From positions 620,001-684,000 of the forward strand of contig JANFAH010000006.1 in the NCBI GenBank assembly GCA_024663395.1: a stretch of 64,000 nucleotides of DNA, read 5' to 3'. Shown piece by piece: positions 43,781 through 56,106 of the stretch; position 1 is the stretch's first letter, and every line of letters starts with the position of its first letter. The notes beneath the pieces were generated by a model. It made no database searches, had not been told where the DNA came from, and saw only the letters and a list, made by a program, of their open reading frames with translations. The stretch is from Pisolithus tinctorius (Eukaryota; Basidiomycota; Agaricomycetes; Boletales; Pisolithaceae). The position numbers were made by a program, and so were the translations under genes.

Positions 43781-45464
43781 TTGGTTCCCCACTTCAACAT
43801 GTTCATTTGCCAGTCCAGAACCCCCTACAATCAAGACCTTCTGCCCAACCTGACCTGGGTGATGAGTATTGAGCTGCAGGTAGGCAGCAATGATGAACAG
43901 GCCATCCAGGGCAAACTGGCTGAGTGCAAGAGGGACAGAGCAAAGGCACAGGAGGAAGCCCAGTTGGAGGCTGAGAGGCAGGAACAGGCCTGGCTCAAGG
44001 AAGAGAGGGTGCATGAAGAGGCTGAGGCACAAAGGTTAGAGGCCATGTGCAAGGCTGAAGAGGTGAGGAAAGCAGAGGAGAGCCAGCAGGCAGATGCCCT
44101 GGTAGGTGGGTTGACCAGGGTCAGGTCAAACATGGAGGTAACGAGCCCTTGGTAAGTCCTTCACTCAGTTGCCAAGGATTTTCTAATAGACCTCTTTTAG
44201 GTGCCTTTACTGTGACTGGACCAACATGGTCTGTGTGCACTCTACTGACAGCAAGAAGTGATGCATGGCCTGTAACTGGTGCAACAAACTGAAGGAGCAT
44301 TGCCAGTGGCCAGTCAAGGGTGAGACCAGTCAGGGGACTGGCCCTGCTGTCAACAAGGGCAAGAGGAAGGCCAACATGACATCCCCCGGGCCAACAATGA
44401 GGAGGTTGAGGAGATCACAGGACCATCAAGGAAAACTGGTGCAGGGGAGGCAACCAGTGAAGAAGCTGGGGCCAGCTCTATCACTGGCAATCAGATGGAG
44501 TATCTGATCAAAGCAGTGGAGCGCATCACTGACAATGTGGCCAGCCTAGCAGTGGCCCAAAAGGAAGTATCAAGGAACTTCTACCAGTTTGCCCAGTCCT
44601 ATGAGACTTATGTCGAAGAGCACTTCAAATTCCTAGTGCTGGACATGCCTTTGGACCAGTGTGAGGAATCCACATTCCTTGGACATGTAAGCCCCTATCA
44701 CCAACCATTCCATGACTATCATTATAACCCCAGACCACTTGCATCCACCTCTGCTCATGCACTGTCTTCCCACCTACCTTGCTACCTTCCCATGCCCTCA
44801 CTCCCTCTCATGCAATGTTATACCTGTGGCTGCTTTGCTCTGGTTCCTTCCTTTCTTTTGGACTTCTTTCTTTTACCATGGTCTCTGTTCCCCTTGTGCT
44901 AGTAGTATACCCTTGGCCTCTGTTCTGGCCTGTCTTGTGTGTATGTGCTGTCACACACCTTTCCTTTACTTGTACCTTGTCTTACTTAGGCTCTGTGTTT
45001 GCCCAGACTATAAAGCCCTGTACTTAGGTACAGAATGAGACCTTTTGGCACTCAGAAGGTCACTGCATTTTTCCTTTTCACTTTGTCCCCATCACATGCC
45101 TTGCAACAACCATGTACAAACTACATGTACTGCTTGCACCACCAGTACTACTCCATGGACCATGCCATGCACATTACAAATTGCTACCACTACAAAGTGC
45201 TGGGTCCCACCTAGTCTTGACAGTCCAGAATCCCTTGGGATGAGCAATTTGTTCCCTTCACTTTATTGTTGTTACCCAAGCCATCTAGCTTGTATTATAC
45301 AGCTACTTGGACTTTTCCCACACCAGGATACCACTGATGAGGAGGATGAGGATGATGAGGGGCTCAACAAGGAGCTGGAAGGGCTGAGGGAGGAGGAGGA
45401 AGGCCAGTCCCAGTCTGAGTCAGGTGACCAGGCCAGTGCCAGTTCTGAGAGATCCCAGGCCTGA
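43781..45464 (+). pseudogene. Antisense accessory gene of the second gypsy element
   Basis: Same position, strand and architecture as 1378-2602. Exon 1 has QSRTPYNQDLLPN...WVMSIELQ (compare QSRTPQPTP...QVMDEEL) and a Glu/Ala/Arg/Gln-rich helical stretch. Donor GTAAGT after SPW and acceptor TTTTAG near 44200. Exon 2 holds the cysteine cluster: CDWTNMVC, CMACNWCNKLKEHCQW. A further helical part has MEYLIKAVERITDNVASLAV and AQKEVSRNFYQFAQSYETYV; donor GTAAGC after FLGH. The last exon, after CACACCAG near 45328, is acidic (DTTDEEDEDDEGLNKELEGL...) and ends in TGA at 45464. TGA at 44259-44261 interrupts the Cys cluster just before a Cys, again fitting CGA. The zinc pattern and acidic tail would suit a nuclear DNA- or chromatin-binding protein; this is inference. 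Confidence 0.72.
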
Positions 45465-45652
45465 AGTTGCATGCATGTAGAGTAGTGTCTTTTTCTTGTA
45501 CCCATGTGCCTGTGAATGCCAATGCCTGGTTCCAGTTCTAAGGTATGAAAGAAAACAAATAAAAGAAGAGTAAGGGAAACAAGACACAGTAACTATGAGA
45601 TAGGTGAAACAGATAAGGAGAAAAGAAACTTGAGACTGGTTCTTGGTTATTT

Positions 45653-48430
45653 CTTGAAAGGACCAGGTTTGTCCAGGTACTGGTCATGATACTCTTGGAC
45701 AAGTCCTGAGGCATTGTCTAACTCTGTTGCTAGTACCTGTCATATCCATGACTCTTGGACTCAATCCCAGTCCAGTCCGGACCCCTAGCCCCTATCTCCA
45801 GTCAAGTCCAGTCCTAGTCTGGCCTAGAGAACCCAACTCTGGCTCTAGATAACTCAACTCTGGCCTAAGTAACTCAAGTCCGGTCTTTTACCCCTATCTC
45901 CGGTCTGTTTCGGCCTCCTGGCCTTGCACTGCTCCACCCCAGTCCTCCCAGGTCCATGTCCAGGTCACCCAGACATAACTCCGGTCTGTTTTCCTTTGTT
46001 TGTACTGTATTTAGTCTTGCCCGTTCATCTGACTTTGCTTACTGTACAATCCTGTGTCTGACCCTGGTTGTGCTGGTCACCCAGACTTTGACTATTAGTC
46101 TCTGCACAGCCTCCATGGCTGTCCACACCTTGCTAATCATCTCACTAATAGCTTATTCACAAGTCTGGCTTCATGTTCATTACTCCAGACCAGCCCTGTG
46201 TATTTAACCCCTGTACATACTTTGTAGCAACCCAGTCAGAATATCAACCTAGTATTACCCTCAACTCCATACTACACCCCAAGACTACTCTATAGCTAAG
46301 GCCAAGCCTTAAGCTATCCCTGGCCCCTGTCCTGGACCTCTCCCCGGCTTGCATAAGGGTACAGCACATAAGCTGAGACCAAGGGAGGTAGATCCAACCC
46401 TGGACTAGCTTCCCCTTGTGCATGCCCCAAGACCAGTCAGTTTCCCATGCTACTGGTCTTGTTCCTGCACTCCTGGACTTAAGTCTGGTCCTCCAGACTT
46501 AGCCCCTGACCTCTGGCCTTAACTCTGGTCCAACCGGACTTGGCCCCTGTCTCCCAGCCTTGACTTTGGCCACTCAGACTTAGCCCCTGTCACCTGGTCT
46601 TGAATCCCAGTCACCTGAGGGTAGACCCATACTTGACAGTACCCAGGTGGCTTCTTCATCAGTTCCCTCATAACCAGTCCACCAGACCAGGTACTGCAAC
46701 CAACACTTCCTGTGCCAGTTGACCTTTGAATCAAGTATCTCTGCTACCTCAAATTCTAAGTTGCCATCAACATCTACTGGTGGGGGTGGAGGTTGAGTCT
46801 GATTGGGTATGGTGTTCAGGATGGCTGGTTTGAGTTGGGATACATGGAAGACTGGGTGTACAGCATGCATGGAGTCTGGTAGACATAGAGTGAACAAGTG
46901 AGAGCCAGCCTGGGCTATTATGGGGTAGGGCCTGAGGTTCTTCTCACTCAGCTTCTTGGAGGGCCAGGTTGACCAGAATTATTTGGCTTTCACATAGACA
47001 TTGTCACCCACTTTGAAGTCTGGGGCCAGCATGTGCTTAGCATCTGCCAGTCCTTGGTAGTGTTGCTGGGCAAGAGCCATTTCTTCATGAAGGTATTGGT
47101 GCAGTGAGTCTAGGTCAACTGCATAATCACAAGCCTGGTTGGAAGTGAGATTGTGCTCAGGGAAGACTGAGATATTAGGGTGGTAACCCTTATTAGCAAA
47201 GAAGGGTGATACCCTGGTTGTAGTGCTGGGTGCATTGTTGTAGGCAAATTCAGCTAATGGTAGTAGTTTGGCCCAGTTATCCTGTTGGTAGTTACAGTAG
47301 ACCTGGAGATACTGTTGGAGGGTCTGGTTGGTGCACTCTGTCTGACCATCCCCCTCTGGGTGATACCTGGAGGTGAAGTGCAGATGCATGTCTAGAGCCT
47401 TACCAAGAGACCAGAAGAAGTGGGATATGAATTCTGATCCCTAGCCTGAGGTTGCATGGGCCAGTACACTATGCTTGGAGAATACATGCATTAAGAAGAG
47501 CTTGGCAAGCTCAGGGGCTGTGATGGTATCATGAGTGGGTATGAAGATGGCTTGCTTCAAAAGCCAGTTGACCACAATGAGGATGGTGGTAAAGCCAGTT
47601 GAGGCTGGGAGTTGCTCTATGAAATCCATTGACATGGAATTCCATGGCTTCTCTGGCACCAGGAGTTGCTTGAGTAGGCTGTAAGGTCAGTGGTGGTGTA
47701 CCTTGGCCCAGGCACAGGTAGTACAGGACCAGACATAGTCTTTGACAAATGTCCTTAGGCCAGGCCAAGTGTATTCGTGCCAGATGAGCTCTAGGGTTCT
47801 GTTTTGGCCAAAGTGGCCAGATAAAGGATGGTCATGCTTGAACCTCAAGACACAAAGATGAAGGTCATTTGAGTCCAGTACATAGATTCTTCCATCCAGA
47901 TGGAGGAAACTGGCATCATCAACTGACCACCAGGAATCTGATGTGTCTGAGAACTGGACTTGGGCAACTGGGTCTGAGGGTAGAGGTAGAGCAGAGAGGA
48001 TATCTTTATGTAGTTTCTCCACATCCGTCAGTGCAACAGCACATAGGACTGGGTACTTGAGGTAAGTGGCATGCAGGGAGGTGGCTAGTTGTTCCTGCAT
48101 GAAGACCAGTCTGAGATTTTGTGGGTTGACCCAGGCATAGTTGCTATCCCCCTCTTTGGGGTAGACATCCCATTGTCTAGTTAGGGCATCAGGCTTAGCA
48201 CCAAGATTATTGGGTCTGAGCTGGATAACCATATTGAACTGTGACAGAAACTCAGACCAGTGTGCCTGGTGCTGGGTCAGTACCTTCAAGGTTGAGAAGT
48301 ACTCCAGGTTCTTGTGATTGGTGACAACATCAACTGGTACAGCAGAGCCCTCCAAATAATGTTGCCATGTCTGGAATGCCTCAAAGATCATGAGCAATTC
48401 CTCATCATGGGTGTCATAGTTTAACTCTGG
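45653..48430 (-). pseudogene. pol: Pol of the second gypsy element (RNase H end, integrase, chromodomain)
   Basis: Minus strand: IFEAFQTWQHYLEGSAVPVD and HKNLEYF (RNase H end), DHPLSGHFGQNRTLEL and CTTCAW (zinc part of integrase), MDFIEQLP, then a broken catalytic block (TSG, stop at 47441, GSEFISHFF), HPEGDGQTE, FANKGYHPN, FKVGDNVYVKAK followed by a stop at 46979, and the chromodomain FEVAEILDSKVNWHR...WTGYEGTDEEATWVL. After removing the L2 LTR at 45738-46638 and one GTACC, the frame runs on as LATELDNASGLVQEYHDQYL to a TAA at about 45653, matching the end of the intact pol at 2795. Close relative of the first element, long dead. Confidence 0.88.
45738..46638 (+). mobile_element. Solo LTR, family L2, inside chromodomain codons
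   Basis: 901 bp, TGTCATATCC...ACTTGACA, flanked by GTACC at 45733-45737 and 46639-46643. Confidence 0.95.
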
Positions 48431-48439
48431 GGCTGTCAG

Positions 48440-48833
48440 GGTGCAAAAACTTATGAGTCTCCATATGTCAGTCCTGATTCCATTTACTGTACCTCCATAG
48501 CAGCATCAAAGCATGTACAGTACTCCACTGTTCTTCAGTATGAATATCACCAAAGTTCCTACTCCATCTCTCTCCATCTTCTGTCTGTCAGAGTTATCTC
48601 CAAACATCTGTCTGGTCTCTTCCTCTGAAATATGAGGGCTGACATTGTGCAAGGGGGTAGTGCACAAGCTAAACCCAACACCCTCACTCTGCTCCATTTC
48701 TGCCTCAGCTGACTTTGTCCCTGCCAATCCTCCACTAGTCAGAGTTCCATTCATCTGTGTCAGACTTGCTTCCACACCTCTCTCCAGACCTGGTTAAGCA
48801 TCAGAGTTGGTCAGAGTAGGCTCAGACTTGACA
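48440..48833 (+). repeat. L1 LTR fragment (3' half)
   Basis: Matches the L1 LTR from the CCATATGTCAG region to its CA end (CTCAGACTTGACA). It lacks U3, and its orientation is opposite to the neighbouring pol, so it belongs to another insertion. The run TTCAGTATGAATATCA is the decayed RNA-start region. Confidence 0.85.
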
Positions 48834-49006
48834 GTACTCTATAGAACCATATGTGTCTTGCTTAATTCACTTGCTCTATATGTTCCTTGGCATCCATTCC
48901 ACTTATACATCTACCTTTCTGAGATAAGTTGTGATTAGAACAGTTAGAACAACCACTGTTTTCCTGATGCATGGAGAATCCCCACCAGGAAATGGCCTGG
49001 GAAAAT
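48834..49006. other. Unassigned spacer
   Basis: Short stretch between the LTR fragment and the minisatellite; nothing recognised. Confidence 0.4.
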
Positions 49007-49390
49007 GGGTCTATTTAGCCTGGGGAAAACCCAGGTTCACCCTGGAAAGGGGTCTATTTAGCCTATGGGAAGCCCATGTTCTGCCTGGAAAGCAGGTCTA
49101 TTTACCCTGAGGAAAACCTAGGTCAGCCTAGAATGTAGGTCTATTTAGCCTGGGGAAAGCCCAGGTTCACCCTGGAGAGCAGGTCTATTTAGCCTGGGGA
49201 AAGCCCAGGTGAACCTGGAAAGCAAGTCTATTTAGCCTGGGGAAAGCCCAGGTGAACCTGGAAAGCAGGTCTGTTTAGCCTGGGGAAATCCCAGGATCAA
49301 CCTGGAAAGCAGGTCTATTTAGCCTGGGGAAAGCCCAGGATCAACCTGGAAAGGGGGTCTATTTAGCCTGGAGAAAGTCCAATTTGGACC
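49007..49390. repeat. Hairpin minisatellite, about nine units of 43-44 bp
   Basis: Unit core GGTCTATTTAGCCTGGGGAA AGCCCAGG. CCTGGG-GAAAG-CCCAGG forms a short stem-loop in most units, and partner changes partly keep the stem (CCTATGGG/CCCATG in one unit). It could be a U3 array of the gypsy element that follows. Confidence 0.9.
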
Positions 49391-50456
49391 CCAGCTACCC
49401 TTTCATTTGATGTATAATATATATATATTATGGAGAAAATGTTTTCTCCAACCATATTAAATTGCTGCCCTGGAGAATCTCCAGGAATGGTGGTGGAGAA
49501 TCCCCAAAAGTTGGGAATTCCCAACAAAATGACACCTATTAGGTTAATACTTATATCAAAATCTCCAGACCTAATAGGTCTCCAAGGGGGGTTGACTGAA
49601 GTGTTTTGAGCTTGTCCCTCAATCAACAGGTTCCACTCCCACACTCTCTGGTTTGAAGTGATAGCTGAGAAGACTTGTGTCTTTAGTTGCTTCACTCAAA
49701 CTAGATTCTAACTTCTCCCCTATCCCTTCATACCTGGCACTGAGGGTCAATGGCAGTACAATACTCGTAGTGGGCAGTTCCACCTGTAGATTCTTTTTCA
49801 CCTCTGTCAGTGTGACCAAGAGTGCCCAAGTGACAGAGCCAGTTGGGCAAATGTCTTAGGGAGTTTTACTTTACATATATACACCATCCCAAGGTCAAGC
49901 TCAGTGTATGCAGGGCAACACTTGATCAAGAGGGCCCACAAGGTCCAGAGTGGCTGAGCCATAAGTAGTCATAGTTCCCACATGGCAGCGGAGGTAGACC
50001 TGTAGTTGATGTTCTCATACCCACTGTAGTTCGCATAGTGTGCCAGGCTGGTCTCTCCCTATTTCTAGGAGATTGATCAGGTGTGTGACAGTGAATGGAC
50101 TACATGTTTAGTGGTCCTGAACATCATTGGCAAGTAGTATGCCTATGTTACTTTTACTCTACCACCATTCCCACCATAAAGAAAGAAGAGGTTGAGCTTC
50201 GTCTCCCTCTCAGGTTCCTCCCTTACAAAAGGGAGCTCTCTACTCCATGCCTCTCATGCTTGCTCTCTCCACTCACCCTGCTCCCTCTTCCCCCTCTCAA
50301 GCTTTTCTGTGAGGTAACTCTGGAACTTGTTTACCGAAGGTTTGCCTTCTCCTGACATGAACAAACTTGGGTTCATCTTTAACCAACCCTACAACCTTCA
50401 GAACCATTGTTCCATTCACCACCCTCTTCATAAACCAGTCCCGCTAACCAGCAGAA
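49391..50456 (+). other. Leader region of the third gypsy element; unassigned
   Basis: TATAATATATATATATTA at about 49412-49429 and several short palindromes (GGAGAAAATGTTTTCTCC, TTGGGAATTCCCAA) precede 49603-49700, a stretch also found at 28229-28330. No gene. Probably the 5' LTR and leader of the element whose gag starts at 50457, but I could not fix LTR borders. Confidence 0.4.
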
Positions 50457-51345
50457 ATGGACCCAAACCAGCCCCAACCCCCTCAGATTGATTATGCCAT
50501 GGTACAGGCTATGGCAGCAGCAATGGCTCAGGCCATGCAGCAATACATGCCTGCACCAGCTGCAGCACAAACAAACAACTTTGACCCCATGAAGAGGGGT
50601 GTTGCTGAACCTGGAACTTTTGATGGTTCCATAGCAAAATATGAGGAGTGGGTCATCAAGATGAGGGTCTTCTGCAAAGCAGCTGTCCACTGCTATACAA
50701 GTCAGGACTGCATGGTGTTCTGGACCCAGATGACCAGTCCAATCACCAGAAACTACACATGGGCCAAGTTAGATTTCCACTTGGCAAATGCAAACTGGCC
50801 TACCATCAATGAGGTGGTGGCTGATTTGAACTCCCACTTCCAGCCCATGAACAATGGGGATTGGGCCCAGAGAAGATGCAAAAGGCAAGGCAAGGGCAGT
50901 CTCAAATGGACACCTTCTTGGCAGAATTTGGTAGTTGGAAGCTTATGGCAAGTGCTTCCAATGATTTGGCCATCCTGTGCCTTGAACAGGCTATAAACCC
51001 CAAGGTGCTTCAGCTCATGCACCACCTGGGGAAAAGGAAGGACACATATAAGGACTATGTGACAAAGCTCCAGTTGGTGGCTGGAAATTTTGAAAACCAC
51101 TGGTATATGACAGCCTCCTCTTTGAGGGTATGGCCCCAAAATCAACCCCATGGCTTCTCCGCCACAGGGACACAACCCAGGGCTGGTGCTCCCATGGATA
51201 TAGGTGCTGCCCAGCAGCAAGGAAAGGGGAAGGGACCCCCTAAGGACAAGTCCCATATAACCTGTTTTGGATGTGGCCTAAAGGGCCATTATTGATGTGA
51301 GTGCCCTAAACAGGCACAACCACAAGGATGCCCTGTCAGGGCTGT
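50457..51345 (+). pseudogene. gag: Gag of the third gypsy element
   Basis: MDPNQPQPPQIDYAMVQAMA at 50457; a Gln/Ala-rich helix; the capsid-like part EPGTFDGSIAKYEEWVIKMR; then a frameshift near 50870 into the frame of GQSQMDTFLAEFGSWKL; and a zinc knuckle CFGCGLKGHY followed by TGA at 51293-51295 and C.CPK (normally C-x2-C-x4-H-x4-C). The TGA TGT codons fit CGA CGT after two CpG changes. It is a family different from the L1-type elements: gag is plus strand, and the protease/RT motifs differ. Confidence 0.82.
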
Positions 51346-51860
51346 AAATACTGACACTGGACCTGACCCCTGCCTACAAGCAATGGAGGGGATGAGCTTC
51401 AAGCAAATCATCACTCATATCAACCAGTTAAAAGAATCAGAGCTGCAGTGAAATCAGGTCCTGCAGACTCTGGTGTACAGACATTTGTTCCTCTTCCTTC
51501 TTCTTCCTCTTCTTTTTATGGATTTCATTCTACTTATAGACTTAAAAATACAAAAGAAAGTACAAAAATCAATAAAAATAAAAATAAAATAGTGTACCAG
51601 TAGTTTCTTTCAATCATTTCTCTTTTCTTGAGGTCAAAGAACCACAGGAGTTATTTAATAGTTCAAAATCTGTTTCTTCTTCTTCTACTTTTATGTCATC
51701 TGAAGTGGAGTCCCAAAAGGGCTCAGGGCCAGATGTAAAACCATGCCTGCTTAATTCTGCTTGCAATAAAAAACAGAAAAATGTTTCTTTCAATCTCCCT
51801 GATCTGGAAGGTAGTAGTGCAAAGACCTCCATACAGTTTGAAACCTGACACACACTGAAC
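51346..51860. other. Gag-protease linker, no clear frame
   Basis: T-rich and A-rich stretches (51480-51600) with no supported coding frame; the space between the zinc knuckle and the protease of the third element. Confidence 0.45.
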
Positions 51861-51872
51861 CCAAAGGATTCT

Positions 51873-54161
51873 GTGGAGGTCCCTTTGGTTTTATGGATGA
51901 ATGCTGGTTCAGCATTCAAGGTTAATGCACTGCTTGATAGTGGCACCACTGGAGTATTTATAGATAAGGACTTTGTTGAAAGGAACCAGATTCCAAAGAT
52001 AGCACTGCCAAGGGCAGTGGACATATTTAATGTTGATGGTTCGCCTAATTCCACTGGAAGGATTACACATCAGGCTCACCTTCAAGTCTCATACCTTGAC
52101 CATCACAAGGAGCTTCTTGCTGAGATAACCAATCTAGGAGGTAGTACCATGATCCTGGGGCATATGTGGTTACATCAGCACAACCTGCTGATAGATTGGA
52201 AAACCAGTGAGGTTAAAATGGGAAGATGTCCAACTAGATGCCAACAGCTGGCCCCTAAATCCTTGTTTGTGCACAAGGTGGAGAAACTTGAAAGAGAAGC
52301 CATGGACTCTTATGTAACCTGGGTTTGAAATCTAGGAATGGACAAACTGAAAGTGGACAAAACCCCTGAGGAACTTGTTCCAAAGGCATATCACAAATAT
52401 TTATTGGTGTTTTCCAAAAAGGAATCTGAGCGCATGCCACTTAGGAAGCCTTGGGACCATGCTATAGAACTAAAGGAGTCATGTGTACCAAAGAAGGGAA
52501 GGTTGATCCCTCTCTCCCCTAATGAGCAGAAAGAAGTCAGTGACTTCATTGATGGTCAGCTCAAAAAGGGTTATATTCAGCCTAGTAAATTGCTGCAGAC
52601 TTCTCCAGTGTTCTTCATTCCTAAAAAGGATGGAAAGAAGTGTATGGTCCAGGACTATTGTTATTTAAATGAGCATACTGTCAAAAACTCCTATCCTCTC
52701 CCTTTAATATCTCAGCTTGTAGACAAGTTGAAAGGTTGCAAACTCTTTATGAAGATGGATCTTCATTGGGGTTACAACAACATTAGGATCAAAGAAGGTG
52801 ATGAATGGAAAGCTGCTTTCATATGCCATCACAGTGCTTTCGAGCCCCTGGTCATGTTCTTTGGGCTTTGTAACTTGCCTGCCACATTCCAGAACATGAT
52901 GAATGATATCTTTGGTGATATGTGTAGAAAGATCTGTAGGCTACCTCAGTAGTGAACAAACTACTGAGTGTGTTAATGTACCTGTAGGCTACTACAGGAT
53001 GTCAGTATAGTAGAATACTTGTAATATAAACAGACTTACCCTCAGTAGTGAACAAACTACTGAGGGAATACTAGTAGAAAATACTACAAGTAGGTGCGCT
53101 ATTTCAGCTTATGTAAGCAGCCAAAACATCGCACAGTGGTCAAGTACCACAGGGGCACTTTATGTTCCAACAATATGGAAGAAGTGCTTGTCATCTACAT
53201 TGATGACCTAATGATATTTACAAAAATGGACAATCAGGAGAAGCACAACAAGATCATGCTAGAGGTGCTTAGAAGGCTGAAGATAAATGACTTGTTTGTC
53301 AAACCCCAGAAGTGTATCTTTGGACAACAAGAGGTGGACTTTTTGGGAATGATCATTGGCATTAACAGAGTACATATGGACCCTGCCAAGATCTCTGCTG
53401 TGCAGGATTGGCCTGTACCTACCAACATTCGTGGAGTTTGCAGCTTTCTTGGCCTAGCAAACTTTTACTGATGTTTCATTAAGGACTTCACACAGATTGC
53501 GAAACCCCTGAACAACCTCATGAAGAAGGACCTTCCATTTGTGTGGGATGACAAGTGTCAGATGGTGTTTGACATGCTGAAAGAAGCCTTTACCACTGCA
53601 CCTATCCTTATGTTCCCCAATCAGGATCAGAAGTTTTGGTTAGAAACAGATGCTTCAGACTATGCCACCAGAGCAGTGCTCTTGGTAGAATGCAATGATG
53701 GTCTCTGGAGACCTGTTGCCTACTCTAGTCACTCTCTATCTGGGGCCAAACTTAATTATACAGTTCACAGCAAGGAAATGCTAGCCATTATCCATGCATT
53801 AGAGCAATGGCATCACTACCTTGAGGCAACCCCATACCAATTTGAAATTTGGATGGATCATCATAACCTCAAGTGGTTCATGACCACACAGAAGCTCCAA
53901 CCACACCAGGTGCATTGGGCACAGTACTTTAGTCAGTTTAACTGTGTTATAGTTCACAAACCTGGAGTCATGATGGGAAGGCCAGATGCCCTGTCGAGAC
54001 GAGAGGACTTTGTAGAAGGAAAGGAAAGGGCAAAGTCAGAGGAGTCCCTATTTATAAACCCGAGCCAGGTCTGCTTGGTAAAACTAGAGAATCCCTTCAT
54101 GGAAGATCTGTGGATCAAGTCTGCTAGAGCCAAAGGAGTTCCCACTGGATGCGAGCTCTGA
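51873..54161 (+). pseudogene. pol: Pol of the third gypsy element (protease, RT, RNase H)
   Basis: Protease at 51873-52328 (NALLDSGTTGVFIDKDFV, TMILGHMWLHQHN). RT at 52338-52922 and 53178-53471 (SPVFFIPKKDGKKCMVQDY, LFMKMDLHWGYNNIRIKEGD, MFFGLCNLPATFQ, then VIYIDDLMIF with the YxDD box as YIDD). RNase H at 53472-54161 (WLETDASDYATRAVLL, MDHHNLKWF). The RT is split by a 250-bp copia-type LTR at 52923-53172; removing it and one ATATG restores the frame. TGA at 53469-53471 falls in the FYRRF motif. Beyond 54161 the frame fades, and an L2 LTR takes over at 54301; integrase is missing. Confidence 0.88.
52923..53172 (-). mobile_element. 250-bp copia-type solo LTR
   Basis: On the minus strand TGTTGGAACATAAAG...GATCTTTCTACA, flanked by ATATG at 52918-52922 and 53173-53177. 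It holds two copies of CTCAGTAG-TGAACAAA-CTACTGAG, an 8-bp-stem hairpin, 96 bp apart. TGTTGGA...CTACA ends and small size are typical for Ty1/copia LTRs. Confidence 0.85.
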
Positions 54162-54300
54162 GGCAGTCTTCATTACAATGGAGAAAAAGTCTGGGTACCT
54201 AGTGCACTCAGGAGGAAGCTGCTTAATGCTCTTCATGACTCTCCCCTAGCAGGACATTGAGGAATAAAAGGAACTCAGGAGTTGATCCATGCTGGTTCAC

Positions 54301-55037
54301 TGTGAAGTACAGGTTTACCCTCGGGTGACTGGGCTTCAAGACTGGGTGACAGGGGCTAAATCCGAGTGGCCAAAGTCAAGGCTGGGAGACAGGGGCCAAG
54401 TCCGGTTGGACCAGAGTTAAGGCCAGAGGTCAGGGGCTAAGTCCAGAGGACCGGACTCAAGGCCAGGAGCATGGGAATAAGACTGGTAGCATGGGAAACT
54501 GACTGGTGTTGGAGTGCGCACAAGGGGAAGCCAGTCCAGGGTTGGATCTACCTCCCTTGGTCTCAGCTTATGTGCTGTACCCTTATGCAAGCCGGGGAGA
54601 GGTCCAGGACAGGGGCCAGGGATAGCTTAAGGCTTGGCCTTAGCTATAGAGTAGTTCTCAGGGTGTAGTACAGGAGTTGAGGGTAATACTTAATTGATAT
54701 TCTGACTGAGGGTGCTATGAAGTATGTACAGGGGTTAAATACATGAGGCCGGTCCAGAGTAAAGAACATAGAGCCGGACTTGTTAATAAGCTATTAGCAA
54801 GAAGATTAGCAAGAGAGTGGATAGCCATAGTGGCTGTGCCGAGGCTAATAGCCAAAGTCCAGGTGACCGGCATACTGGGGTCAGACACAGGATTTGTACA
54901 GTAAGCAAAGTCAGATGAATGGGCGAGACTAAATATAGTATAAACAAAGGGAAACAGACTGGAGATATGTCTGGGTGACCTGGACATAGACCTAGGAGGA
55001 CCGGGGTGGAGCAGCGCAAGGCCAGGAGGCCAAAAGT
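54301..55037 (-). mobile_element. L2 LTR, truncated
   Basis: Minus orientation, starts TGTGAAGTACAGG after TTCAC and matches L2 until about 55037, where the last 200 bp of the LTR are missing and other sequence abuts. Confidence 0.88.
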
Positions 55038-55960
55038 TAACAATCTTGTTCAGAAGGGTTCCTTGGCACATGATGAGAATCATCAAGTTATTTACCCTAA
55101 TGGGTAGCATATTTATCACAATGGTAAAGATACCATCCTCCAGGCCTATGAGCACACTCTGGCTGCTGCTCAGCCTTCCAATGTGGTTAGCTTTGTTGTC
55201 CATGAAGATGTTGATGAAGAATCCAGTGCTGAGATTTATGAGTTGGAAGATGAACCTCTTGTTGCTGCTGTGGATTGTTCCACCAAGATTACCAAGGAGA
55301 AGAGAAAGGCTGCCTTCAACAGTATCCTTATCCCACCTCATTCACATGGCAAGGAAAAAGATCATCAGATGCCAAAGCCTTCATCCTCTGCATCTATCCT
55401 TGCTCCACAGAAAGCACCACTTGCTCCTGTTTTCATACCAGTTGATGTTCATGCCCCTGCCTTTGATGCAACCAGAGATGATGCTATCATGGAAGATGAT
55501 TCTGTCCCAAAGCCATTGGAACAAGCCCCTGACTCTGCAGAAAAGCCTAAGAAGTCAAAACCTGTGGCTACCACATCCCTATCTTCATCACTCTTGCAAT
55601 CTGCCAGTTCCAAGGCCATTGTAGATCAGATTCTTTCAACTCCCTGTGCAGGGCATTATGGAAATGCAGTGTCACCTGAGGATGTAGTGCAGTGGGCCAG
55701 TGTTAGCATTGGCTCAGTTGTCAATTGTATGAACTGTGTGATGGTAGCTATACTGGATGAGCATGATAGATTCATCAATATTCCATCTGAAGACTTGCAG
55801 GAGATGGAGAGAGCATAGGTTTTCACTGAGTCATGCACCTGTTCAGCCTGGAGGAATGGCATGTTTGCCACTGATGGTTTGAGTATTCCCCTCTTTGAGA
55901 AACCACATATCTTTGGGGAAATGTTCTATGATAGAAAATCTAGGTACTCATTGAATGGTC
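55038..55960 (+). pseudogene. Retroelement fragment, gag-protease linker type
   Basis: Plus-strand frame with EHTLAAAQPSNVVSFVVHED, SAEIYELEDEPLVAAVDCST, KRKAAFNSILIPPHSHGKEK, then KAIVDQILSTPC and VSIGSVVNCMNCVMVAILDE. It is acidic then Lys/Pro/Ser-rich. This reminds me of the segment before the protease of mushroom gypsy polyproteins, but there is no catalytic motif to prove it. A TAG at 55095 region and TAG at 55816 break it. Confidence 0.45.
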
Positions 55961-56106
55961 AGGTGTGAACTCAAATGCTGAGTGCAAACAGCAGAAGAAA
56001 CTTACCAAGATAGCTTATTATTTTGCCACACAATCTTCTTGTCATGGACTATGGACTTGGACATCCAGGAAGTGTCCATGATGCATGGGCCTTCCAGGGG
56101 ACTCGC

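Larger units (their letters stand above)
43105..48430 (-). mobile_element. Second gypsy chromovirus, 5'-truncated, with antisense gene
   Basis: Same plan as 471-8569: 3' LTR at left, opposite-strand accessory gene, pol on the minus strand. The 5' part (gag, protease, RT) is missing beyond 48430, where a foreign L1 LTR piece in the other orientation abuts. An L2 solo LTR (45738-46638) sits in its chromodomain codons. Confidence 0.85.

Noticed and set aside
43775..44133. Minus-strand Leu/Ser-rich frames opposite the second accessory gene
   Set aside because: Shadow of a Glu/Ala/Gln-rich coding strand.
49363..49695. 110-aa minus-strand frame
   Set aside because: Covers a palindrome-rich, repeat-bearing leader with no motif; probably chance.
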